Source: Sphingomonas sp. ATCC 31555 (lineage in GTDB: Bacteria > Pseudomonadota > Alphaproteobacteria > Sphingomonadales > Sphingomonadaceae). Taken from it: a stretch of DNA of 64,000 nt. This document shows, one piece after another, positions 1 through 6,267 of this stretch. The notes beneath the pieces were generated by a model. That model was not told the DNA's origin, searched no databases, and saw nothing but the letters and a program-made list of their open reading frames with translations. The stretch lies in assembly GCF_000282895.1 (NCBI RefSeq), contig NZ_ALBQ01000053.1, forward strand, positions 1-64,000, in the 5' to 3' direction. Made by a program: the position numbers and the translations under genes. Each line of letters starts with the position of its first letter. The first letter of the stretch is position 1.

Positions 1-75
1 GACTGACGTGGAGGGGGTGGACTATGCTGAGATCAGCCCCTCCCCCGCCCCCTCCCGCAAGCGGAAGGGGAGCGC
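1..75. repeat. GC-rich palindromic repeat element inside imuB (truncated by window edge)
   Basis: Positions 49-58 (CCCCTCCCGC) and 61-70 (GCGGAAGGGG) form a hairpin with one mismatch, preceded by a C-rich tract (37-52) and followed by AGCGCAGG. The same hairpin core and the same AGCGCAGG flank occur at 3859-3886 in the E2 gene. The partner half of the longer dyad probably lies beyond position 1. The element is in frame with imuB and reads there as Leu-Pro-Leu-Ala-Gly followed by glycines. Confidence 0.65.
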
Positions 76-262
76 AGGTGGCAATGGCATGCGCATGCGT
101 GGCGTCAGCCTGTCTCGCATGCGGGGCAGGAACGGAAGCCGGGCGATCCTGAATAGTTGCGTCTTGGTGCGCCCGCTCAGGCGGCGGCAGCGCGCGCCGC
201 TCGGCCCGCCGCACGCGGTCGAGCGACCAGTGGGGCAGGAAGAGCGCAGCGACCCGTTGCAT
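1..262 (-). CDS. imuB: ImuB-like Y-family polymerase homologue, N-terminal part (runs off window)
   Basis: This reading frame enters from the left edge and begins at an ATG at 262-260 on the minus strand. The first residues, MQRVAALFLPHWSLDRVRRA, match the usual opening of ImuB, the catalytically inactive Y-family polymerase relative that links ImuA and DnaE2 in the SOS mutasome. Only about 87 codons are visible. The start lies inside imuA, giving an 86-base overlap and probable translational coupling. Within the visible part, roughly residues 64-75 (LPLAGGGGGG) are encoded by a GC-rich palindromic repeat also found in the E2 gene of this window, so the ImuB N-terminal region seems to carry an inserted repeat. 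Family assignment rests on the start motif and on adjacency to imuA; the rest of the protein lies outside the window. Confidence 0.75.
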   Translation of the reverse strand, partial: MQRVAALFLPHWSLDRVRRAERRALPPPERAHQDATIQDRPASVPAPHARQADATHAHAIATCAPLPLAGGGGGGADLSIVHPLHVS

Positions 263-926
263 CGCAGGCCTCCACCAAGAGTTGGAACGATTCCCCCCCA
301 CGCTGCCGCGCCAGCGACAGCTCCCAGCGCGGCCGTCCGACCCCCTCCACCGGCAGCGGTGCCGAAGGCGCGCAGCCGATCCGCCAGCGCGTCACCGCGG
401 CGGACGGCGCGCCCAAGGGATCGCTCCCCTCGCGCGCATGGCGCTTGAGCAGCAAGGCGATCGTGCGGCCCCCCTCGGCCACCAGTTGCAGCCGCCGCGT
501 CGCCGGCATGGCCAGCCGCTTCACTTCGCCGATCACCGCGCCGAGGCCGCGATGGCGCAGCCCCTCTTCCATGATCGCGAGCAGTTCGTCGTCGTCGCGC
601 GCCTCGGCATAGATCACCCGCTTGGGATCGAGCCCGACCTGCGACAGCCCGGGGGCAAACAGGTCGCGCCGCCGCACCACCCACAGCACCGGGCCCCAGC
701 AGCGCGCGGCGACTCCGCCCAGGAACATGGTGGCGGCGCAATCGTCGGTCAGGTCGGGCGTGGCGCCGGCAATCTCGTGCAGCGCATCGAGCCGCAGCCC
801 CCCGTCCGCCAGCTTCGAATCGAGCCGCTCCAGCCCGAACGGCAGCACCGGGCGCCGACGGAATCCGGTGCCGTCGATGGCGCTAAGCATTGCGCGCAAC
901 TGGTCGAGAGTGGCAGGATCGGGCAC
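177..926 (-). CDS. imuA: ImuA-like SOS mutagenesis protein
   Basis: A 249-residue RecA-like protein of the ImuA type, which works with ImuB and DnaE2 in damage-induced translesion synthesis in many bacteria that lack UmuDC. The central part contains LHEIAGATPDLTDD, then WVVRRRDLFAPGL and GLDPKRVIYAEARDDDELLA, then the RRLQLVAEGGRTIALLLKR segment typical of the family. No proper Walker A motif is visible, which fits ImuA. The start chosen is GTG at 926; an upstream SOS box lies 41 bases away. The 3' end overlaps imuB by 86 bases. Regulation by LexA is very likely, because imuA is a classical SOS gene in alphaproteobacteria and the box here is a perfect GTTC-N7-GTTC. Confidence 0.85.
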   Translation of the reverse strand: MPDPATLDQLRAMLSAIDGTGFRRRPVLPFGLERLDSKLADGGLRLDALHEIAGATPDLTDDCAATMFLGGVAARCWGPVLWVVRRRDLFAPGLSQVGLDPKRVIYAEARDDDELLAIMEEGLRHRGLGAVIGEVKRLAMPATRRLQLVAEGGRTIALLLKRHAREGSDPLGAPSAAVTRWRIGCAPSAPLPVEGVGRPRWELSLARQRGGESFQLLVEACDATGRCALPAPLVARPRAAGRAARAAAA

Positions 927-966
927 GGCGACTCGCTCGGGGGTTGATGACAGGTCCGACTCGTTC

Positions 967-981
967 GTTCCTATTTTGTTC
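967..981 (-). promoter_or_regulatory. LexA (SOS) box upstream of imuA
   Basis: The sequence GTTC-CTATTTT-GTTC is an exact match to the direct-repeat LexA operator known from alphaproteobacteria (GTTC-N7-GTTC). A further GTTC sits immediately before it (963-966). It lies 41 bases upstream of the imuA start codon, the expected place for SOS repression. Confidence 0.88.
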
Positions 982-1137
982 CAATCGGTGCGGGAGTCAA
1001 TCGGACTCGGTGTCCCAAATTTTTAGGCCAGCCCTGCTGCCCCATCTCGACAGGCGCGTTGAAATTTTATAACAGCCTTGCGCAATTCGAGTTCGTGCGT
1101 TGTCCGTGGCGACACGGCCGTATCTGATGGAGAGACC

Positions 1138-2409
1138 ATGACGGTGGACGCCCCGCGCGCCAACCTGCCGCCGCTATCGCTGCATGTGCCCGAGCCGCGC
1201 TTTCGCCCCGGTGACGAGGCCGATTTCAGCGACCTTGTCGTGCCCCCCGCCGGCGCCGCGCGCCGCCCGGACACCGCCGAGCCGGCCGATCGATTCCACG
1301 AACTCGCCTATGGCCTGATCCGCGTCCTCGATGACGCCGGCAACGCCGTGGGCCCCTGGGATCCGCGGCTCGATGCGGAAGCCAAGCGCAAGATGCTGCG
1401 CAGCATGGCGCTCACCCGCGCCTTCGACGAACGCATGTTCCGCGCCCAGCGCCAGGGGAAGACCAGCTTCTACATGAAGTCCACCGGCGAGGAGGCGGTG
1501 TCGGTCTCCGCCGCGCTGGCGATGGCCGGCGACGACATGTGCTTCCCCAGCTATCGCCAGCAGGGCATCCTGATCACCCGCGGCTATCCGCTGGTCGAGA
1601 TGATGAACCAGATCTACTCCAACCGAGGCGATCCGCTGCAGGGCCGCCAGCTGCCGATCATGTATTCGTCGAAGGAGACCGGCTTCTTCTCGATCTCCGG
1701 CAACCTCGCCACGCAATATCCGCAGGCGGTGGGCTGGGCGATGGCGAGTGCGGCGCGCGGCGATACCCGCATCGCCGCCACCTGGTGCGGCGAGGGCTCT
1801 ACCGCGGAAGGCGACTTCCACTCGGCGCTGACCTTCGCGACCGTCTACCGCGCCCCGGTGATCTTCAACGTCGTCAACAACCAGTGGGCGATCTCGAGCT
1901 TCTCCGGCTTTGCCGGCGCCGAGGCGACCACCTTCGCCGCCCGCGCGATCGGCTATGGTATCGCCGGGCTGCGCGTCGACGGCAATGATGCGCTGGCGGT
2001 CTATGCGGCGACGGAGTGGGCGGCCGAGCGCGCGCGGACCAACCAGGGCCCGACGCTGATCGAACATTTCACCTACCGCGCCGAGGGCCATTCCACTTCG
2101 GACGATCCCAGCGCCTATCGCTCGGCCGGCGAGCCCAATGCCTGGCCGCTCGGCGATCCGATCCGGCGGCTGAAGGACCATCTGATCGGCCTCGGGGAAT
2201 GGGACGAGGAACGCCATGCGGCGATGGACCTCGAGCTCGCCGAGACGGTGAAGCGCGCGCAGAAGGAAGCCGAGAAGAACGGCATCCTCGGCCACGGCAT
2301 GCATCAGCCGTTCGAGACGATGTTCGAGGGCGTCTTCGAGGAGATACCCTGGCATTTGAAGGAACAGAGCGACCAGATGATCGCCGAGCGCAAGGCGGCC
2401 GGGATATGA
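1138..2409 (+). CDS. bkdA1: Branched-chain 2-oxoacid dehydrogenase E1 subunit alpha
   Basis: A 423-residue thiamine-diphosphate-dependent E1 alpha subunit of the branched-chain 2-oxoacid (3-methyl-2-oxobutanoate) dehydrogenase, which decarboxylates the keto acids of Val, Leu and Ile. The ThDP-binding signature is present as GEG (residues 218-220) with NN at 247-248 in VVNNQWAIS. FYMKSTGEEA and CFPSYRQQG are typical of the BCKDH type rather than pyruvate dehydrogenase, as is the roughly 70-residue N-terminal extension before the helical start of the fold. The ATG at 1138 is chosen because GATGGAGAGACC precedes it; an in-frame TTG at 1078 is less likely. It is the first gene of a three-gene operon; the stop overlaps the next start (ATGA). 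Confidence 0.93.
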   Translation: MTVDAPRANLPPLSLHVPEPRFRPGDEADFSDLVVPPAGAARRPDTAEPADRFHELAYGLIRVLDDAGNAVGPWDPRLDAEAKRKMLRSMALTRAFDERMFRAQRQGKTSFYMKSTGEEAVSVSAALAMAGDDMCFPSYRQQGILITRGYPLVEMMNQIYSNRGDPLQGRQLPIMYSSKETGFFSISGNLATQYPQAVGWAMASAARGDTRIAATWCGEGSTAEGDFHSALTFATVYRAPVIFNVVNNQWAISSFSGFAGAEATTFAARAIGYGIAGLRVDGNDALAVYAATEWAAERARTNQGPTLIEHFTYRAEGHSTSDDPSAYRSAGEPNAWPLGDPIRRLKDHLIGLGEWDEERHAAMDLELAETVKRAQKEAEKNGILGHGMHQPFETMFEGVFEEIPWHLKEQSDQMIAERKAAGI

Positions 2410-3428
2410 GCGACACTCCCCGGATGAACATGATCCAGGCGATCAATTCCGCCATGGACGTGATGATGGAACGCGATGACCAGGTCGTCGTGATGGGCGA
2501 GGATGTCGGCTATTTCGGCGGCGTGTTCCGCGCGACCGCCGGGCTCCAGGCCAAGTACGGCAAGACCCGCGCCTTCGACACGCCGATCACCGAGATCGGC
2601 ATCATCGGCGTGGCGATCGGCATGGGCGCCTATGGCCTGCGCCCCGTGCCCGAGATCCAGTTCGCCGATTACATCTACCCGGCGCTCGACCAGCTCGTCT
2701 CCGAAGCCGCACGCCTCCGCTACCGCTCCAACGGCGACTTCACCGCGCCGATCACGGTGCGCTCGCCCTATGGCGGCGGCATCTTCGGCGGGCAGACGCA
2801 CAGCCAGTCGCCCGAGGGCATCTTCACCCATGTCTCAGGCATCAAGACGGTGATCCCGTCCACCCCCTATGACGCCAAGGGCCTGCTGATCGCCGCGATC
2901 GAGGACAATGATCCCGTCCTCTTCCTCGAGCCCAAGCGCATCTATAACGGCCCGTTCGACGGCCATTATGATCGCCCGGCCAAGAACTGGACCGCGCATC
3001 CGGCGAGCGAGGTGCCCGAAGGCTATTACCGCGTCGAACTCGGCAAGGCCGCGACCGTGCGCGAGGGCGAGGCGGTGACGATCCTCTGCTACGGCACGAT
3101 GGTCCACGTCGTCGCCGCGACGATCGAGGAACTTGGCGTCGATGCCGAGATCCTCGACCTGCGCACCTTGGTGCCGCTCGACATCGAGGCGATCGAAGCC
3201 TCGGTCAAGAAGACCGGACGCTGCATGATCGTCCACGAGGCGACGCGCACCTCCGGCTTCGGCGCCGAGCTTTCGGCGCTGGTGCAGGAGCGCTGCTTCT
3301 ACCATCTCGAAGCGCCGATCGCCCGCGTCACCGGCTTCGACACGCCCTATCCCCACAGCCTCGAATGGGCCTATTTCCCGGGTCCCGTGCGGATCCGCGA
3401 GGCGCTCAACAAACTCCTCAAGGACTGA
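2406..3428 (+). CDS. bkdA2: Branched-chain 2-oxoacid dehydrogenase E1 subunit beta
   Basis: A 340-residue transketolase-like E1 beta subunit, the partner of the preceding alpha subunit. Family signatures include VVVMGEDVGYFGGVFRATAG near the N-terminus, DTPITEIGIIGVAIGMGAYG, EIQFADYIYPALDQLVSEAA and RSPYGGGIFGGQTHSQSPE, followed by the C-terminal transketolase domain with DLRTLVPLD. The ATG at 2406 overlaps the alpha stop codon in the arrangement ATGA, implying translational coupling and equal subunit production. The E2 gene follows after 5 bases. Confidence 0.95.
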   Translation: MSDTPRMNMIQAINSAMDVMMERDDQVVVMGEDVGYFGGVFRATAGLQAKYGKTRAFDTPITEIGIIGVAIGMGAYGLRPVPEIQFADYIYPALDQLVSEAARLRYRSNGDFTAPITVRSPYGGGIFGGQTHSQSPEGIFTHVSGIKTVIPSTPYDAKGLLIAAIEDNDPVLFLEPKRIYNGPFDGHYDRPAKNWTAHPASEVPEGYYRVELGKAATVREGEAVTILCYGTMVHVVAATIEELGVDAEILDLRTLVPLDIEAIEASVKKTGRCMIVHEATRTSGFGAELSALVQERCFYHLEAPIARVTGFDTPYPHSLEWAYFPGPVRIREALNKLLKD

Positions 3429-3433
3429 CGCCC

Positions 3434-4753
3434 ATGGCTCGTTTTACCTTTCGTCTGCCGGACATCGGCGAAGGCATTGCCGAGGCCGAGATCGTCGCCT
3501 GGCACGTGAAGATCGGCGACCGGATCGAAGAGGACCAGCAGGTCGCCGACATGATGACCGACAAGGCCACGGTGGAGATGGAATCGCCCGTCTCCGGCGT
3601 GGTGGTCGAGCTCGCCGGCGAAGTGGGCGACCAGGTGCCGATCGGCTCGGCGCTGATGGTGATCGAGGTCGAGGGCGAGGCTGGGGCCGAAACGGAGACG
3701 CCGGTCGAGGAGCAGGTCGGGGCCGAGAATCCTGGTGTTGAGGAAGCGACCGAGGCTGAAGCCAGCGCTACCCTCCCGCTTGCGGGAGGGGTCGGGGGTG
3801 GGCCCTCGCTCTCCATCAGCGATGCACCCGGGGAGGCCGGGGGCCCACCCCCCAGCCCCCTCCCGCACGCGGGAGGGGGAGCGCAGGAGACCAAGATCCT
3901 CGCCTCCCCCGCCGTGCGCGCCCGCGCGGCGGACCTCGGCATCGACCTCGCGCAGGTGAAGCCCGCCGAGGGCGACCGCCTCCGCCACGCCGATCTCGAC
4001 GCGTTCCTGCGGTATGGCGGCGGCCAGGGCTATCACGCGCCCCACGCCAGCCGCGCCCGCGAGGATCAGCCGGTGAAGGTGATCGGCATGCGCCGCCGCA
4101 TCGCCGAGAACATGGCCGCATCGAAGCGCGCGATCCCCCACTTCACCTATGTCGACGAGATCGACGTCACCGCGCTGGAGGCGATGCGCGGCGACCTCAA
4201 CGCCAACCGCGGCCAGCGGCCGAAGCTGACCATGCTGCCGTTCCTGATCGTCGCCTTGTGCCGCACCCTCCCCGACTTCCCGATGCTCAACGCCCGCTAT
4301 GACGACGAGGCCGGGGTGGTCACTCGCCATGGCCGCGTCCATCTCGGCATGGCGACGCAGACCGATGCCGGGCTGATGGTGCCGGTGATCCGCGACGCGC
4401 AGGACCGGAATGTCTGGCAGCTGGCGAGCGAGATCACCCGCCTCGCCGAGGCCGCACGCACCGGCAAGGCGACGTCGCAGGAGCTGAGCGGCTCCACCCT
4501 CACCGTCACTTCGCTCGGGCCGCTCGGCGGCATCGCGACGACGCCGGTGATCAACCGGCCGGAAGTGGCGATCATCGGCCCCAACAAGATCGTCGAGCGC
4601 CCCGTCTTCCACGGCGACGACATCGTCCGCGCCAAGCTGATGAACCTCTCGATCAGCTGCGACCACCGCGTCGTCGACGGCTGGGATGCGGCAAGCTTCG
4701 TCCAGGCAGTGAAGAAGCTGCTGGAGACGCCGGTCCTGCTATTCGCAGACTAG
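3434..4753 (+). CDS. bkdB: Dihydrolipoyl acyltransferase E2 of branched-chain 2-oxoacid dehydrogenase
   Basis: A 439-residue E2 core protein. Domain order: lipoyl domain (about 3-80, lipoylated Lys44 in DKATVEM), a linker, a peripheral-subunit-binding domain (about 155-192, ILASPAVRARAADLGIDL) and the acyltransferase catalytic domain with DHRVVDG (active His411 and Asp415). The linker, residues about 113-150, is encoded by a GC-rich palindromic repeat (3770-3885) and reads as Pro/Gly-rich sequence. Because linkers of E2 proteins are flexible, such an insertion can be tolerated. No E3 (lipoamide dehydrogenase) gene follows; the complex must use an lpd gene located elsewhere. A hairpin follows the stop codon. 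Confidence 0.95.
   Translation: MARFTFRLPDIGEGIAEAEIVAWHVKIGDRIEEDQQVADMMTDKATVEMESPVSGVVVELAGEVGDQVPIGSALMVIEVEGEAGAETETPVEEQVGAENPGVEEATEAEASATLPLAGGVGGGPSLSISDAPGEAGGPPPSPLPHAGGGAQETKILASPAVRARAADLGIDLAQVKPAEGDRLRHADLDAFLRYGGGQGYHAPHASRAREDQPVKVIGMRRRIAENMAASKRAIPHFTYVDEIDVTALEAMRGDLNANRGQRPKLTMLPFLIVALCRTLPDFPMLNARYDDEAGVVTRHGRVHLGMATQTDAGLMVPVIRDAQDRNVWQLASEITRLAEAARTGKATSQELSGSTLTVTSLGPLGGIATTPVINRPEVAIIGPNKIVERPVFHGDDIVRAKLMNLSISCDHRVVDGWDAASFVQAVKKLLETPVLLFAD
3770..3886. repeat. Palindromic repeat element inserted in frame in the E2 linker
   Basis: The element is a nested dyad: outer hairpin CCCTCCCGC-TT-GCGGGAGGG (3771-3790), then GGGGGTGGGCCC (3794-3805), a loop of about 35 bases, the complementary GGGCCCACCCCC (3841-3852), and a second hairpin CTCCCGC-AC-GCGGGAG (3860-3876), ending in GGGAGCGCAGG. 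It is translated without a stop as Gly/Pro-rich linker. A related copy lies in imuB at the left edge. It resembles repeats seen in sphingomonad genomes and is analogous to in-frame palindromic elements of Rickettsia; the family name here is not known to me. Confidence 0.8.
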
Positions 4754-4759
4754 CCGTCG

Positions 4760-4796
4760 ATTCCGATGCTGCGCCCTTGCAGTGCAGCATCGGAAT
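4760..4796 (+). terminator. Hairpin after the bkd operon
   Basis: Perfect 13-base stem ATTCCGATGCTGC / GCAGCATCGGAAT with an 11-base loop, beginning six bases after the E2 stop codon. No clear T-run follows, so it may end transcription weakly or protect the mRNA 3' end. Confidence 0.6.
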
Positions 4797-4826
4797 CATT
4801 GGACAAACCTCCCTCCGCCGCCATGA

Positions 4827-4840
4827 TGGTAGCGTTAACG
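4827..4840 (+). promoter_or_regulatory. LacI-type operator-like dyad upstream of esterase
   Basis: TGGTAGCGTTAACG is an imperfect dyad with a central CG, resembling operators of LacI-family sugar regulators such as the Caulobacter xylose repressor. It lies 31 bases before the esterase start codon. A very similar site, TGGTAACGCTATCA, precedes the GH115 gene at 46866. Confidence 0.5.
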
Positions 4841-4871
4841 AGTCGGGAATCGACAAGCTGGGGAGGTTTGC

Positions 4872-5792
4872 ATGAAACGATTTTACGCGCCCGTCTTCGC
4901 CGCAGCACTCGCGGTCGCCGCACCGGGCATGGCGCTGGCCCAGAATGACAAGATGAACGCTATCGCGATCCCGGCACAGCCGGGTGCGATCGAGCTCGGC
5001 ACCGGCCCGCTGCCGGACGCGAAGGCCAGCGAATCCTGGCACAGCCAATATGGCAGCGTTTTCGCCCGCAATGTCACCGTTGCCACGCTTACCCCGTTCC
5101 TGCCCGATCCCGCCAAGGCAAACGGTACGGCTGTTGTCGTAGCGCCCGGCGGCGGCTTCGTGACGCTGTCGATGGAGAATGAAGGCTGGGATGTCGCCAA
5201 GGCGCTTGCCGCGCGCGGTGTCGCTGCCTTCGTGCTGAAATATCGGCTGAACCAGTCGCCGCAGGACCTCGCGGCCTATGAAAACTTCATGCGCGATCGA
5301 TTCTCCGGCGCGCGACCGGCGCGGCCCGATCCCGCGGCGATGATGGCAGGCATCGCCACACAGGTGGCCGATGCCCGCGCCGCCTTTGCGCTGATCCGCC
5401 GCCGTGCCGGGGAATGGCATGTGAACCCCGATCGGATCGGCATGATCGGCTTTTCCGCCGGTGCGATGCTCACCATCGCCACGGCGATGACCGGGCAAGA
5501 CGCCAAGCCGGCCTTTATCGGCAACGTCTATGGTCCGCTCGCCTCCATGCCTGTCCCCGCTGATGCACCACCGATGTTCGTGGCCATTGCTGCGGACGAT
5601 CCATTTTTCGGCAATGGCGGGTTCGGCCTGATCGAAAGCTGGCGCAACGCCAAGCGGCCGGTGGAATTCCATCTGTTCGAACAGGGCGGCCACGGCTTCG
5701 GCATGTATCCGAAGAAGACCACCAGCACCGGGTGGTTCGATGCGTTCGCCCGCTGGATGACGATGCACGACTGGATGAAGCCAGCCGCCTGA
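4872..5792 (+). CDS. Secreted alpha/beta hydrolase, probable carbohydrate esterase
   Basis: A 306-residue alpha/beta hydrolase with a cleavable signal peptide (about 1-23, ending ALA-Q). The oxyanion-hole motif APGGGF (91-96), nucleophile elbow GFSAG (Ser195), a likely acid Asp243 (AADDPFF) and His274 (GGHGFG) are all visible. The overall pattern resembles acetyl-xylan esterase/BD-FAE-like enzymes that deacetylate plant polysaccharides in the periplasm. A LacI-type operator shared with the GH115 gene strengthens the link to xylan use, but the substrate is inferred. The start follows GGGGAGG with good spacing. Confidence 0.8.
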   Translation: MKRFYAPVFAAALAVAAPGMALAQNDKMNAIAIPAQPGAIELGTGPLPDAKASESWHSQYGSVFARNVTVATLTPFLPDPAKANGTAVVVAPGGGFVTLSMENEGWDVAKALAARGVAAFVLKYRLNQSPQDLAAYENFMRDRFSGARPARPDPAAMMAGIATQVADARAAFALIRRRAGEWHVNPDRIGMIGFSAGAMLTIATAMTGQDAKPAFIGNVYGPLASMPVPADAPPMFVAIAADDPFFGNGGFGLIESWRNAKRPVEFHLFEQGGHGFGMYPKKTTSTGWFDAFARWMTMHDWMKPAA

Positions 5793-5863
5793 TGCGAGGG
5801 AGCTTGGTCGCAGGCGACGCGTTGATGCGGCGCAAGGGCCTATCGCCCCGAAGGGAGACGAGC

Positions 5864-6064
5864 ATGACCGACGCGACCAACACCACCCCCGTATCGAACC
5901 GCAAGACGGCGCTGACCGACGATATCCGCGCCCATTTCTCAGGCAACGGCCCGATCGTCGATAAGGCAAAAGGCTTTGCCAAGGCACGTCCCTGGACCAG
6001 CGCAGCCTTTGTCGGCATCGCGGCACTTGCCGTGCTGAACGGCCTGCGCGGCGTCCGCGCCTGA
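5864..6064 (+). CDS. Small membrane-anchored protein, DUF883/ElaB-like
   Basis: A 66-residue protein with an amphipathic, charged N-terminal part and one C-terminal hydrophobic segment (TSAAFVGIAALAVLNGL, about 44-60). This layout recalls the ElaB/YqjD (DUF883) family of small membrane proteins found on stationary-phase ribosomes in enterobacteria, but it is shorter and the match is only by general character. The ATG at 5864 is preceded by AGGGAGACGAGC. It is monocistronic and followed by a GC-rich hairpin. The function is unknown. Confidence 0.65.
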   Translation: MTDATNTTPVSNRKTALTDDIRAHFSGNGPIVDKAKGFAKARPWTSAAFVGIAALAVLNGLRGVRA

Positions 6065-6070
6065 CGCACC

Positions 6071-6108
6071 TGCCCCCGGCCGGCCGCAAAAGCGCGCCGG
6101 CCGGGGCA
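6071..6108 (+). terminator. GC-rich hairpin after the small membrane protein gene
   Basis: TGCCCCCGGCCGGC pairs with GCCGGCCGGGGCA across an 11-base loop with one bulged C. There is no T-run, so its role as a terminator is tentative. Confidence 0.5.
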
Positions 6109-6267
6109 TATCCCGCCGAAATGGATGGCACACGCTGCCGCAGGAGTAGGCCAGCGCGCTATTGCACCGGCCCTATTCCCGCTTTCCCGTCGCCTAACTT
6201 TTCTTCCTGAACTCCTACTGGAAAGCTCGGTAAACCGCGGGCCGAACCAGGTAAAAAGGGGTTAATC

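Noticed and set aside
992..1008. Short dyad GAGTC-AATCG-GACTC near the imuA promoter
   Set aside because: Five-base arms are expected by chance; it is outside the LexA box and not repeated at other promoters.
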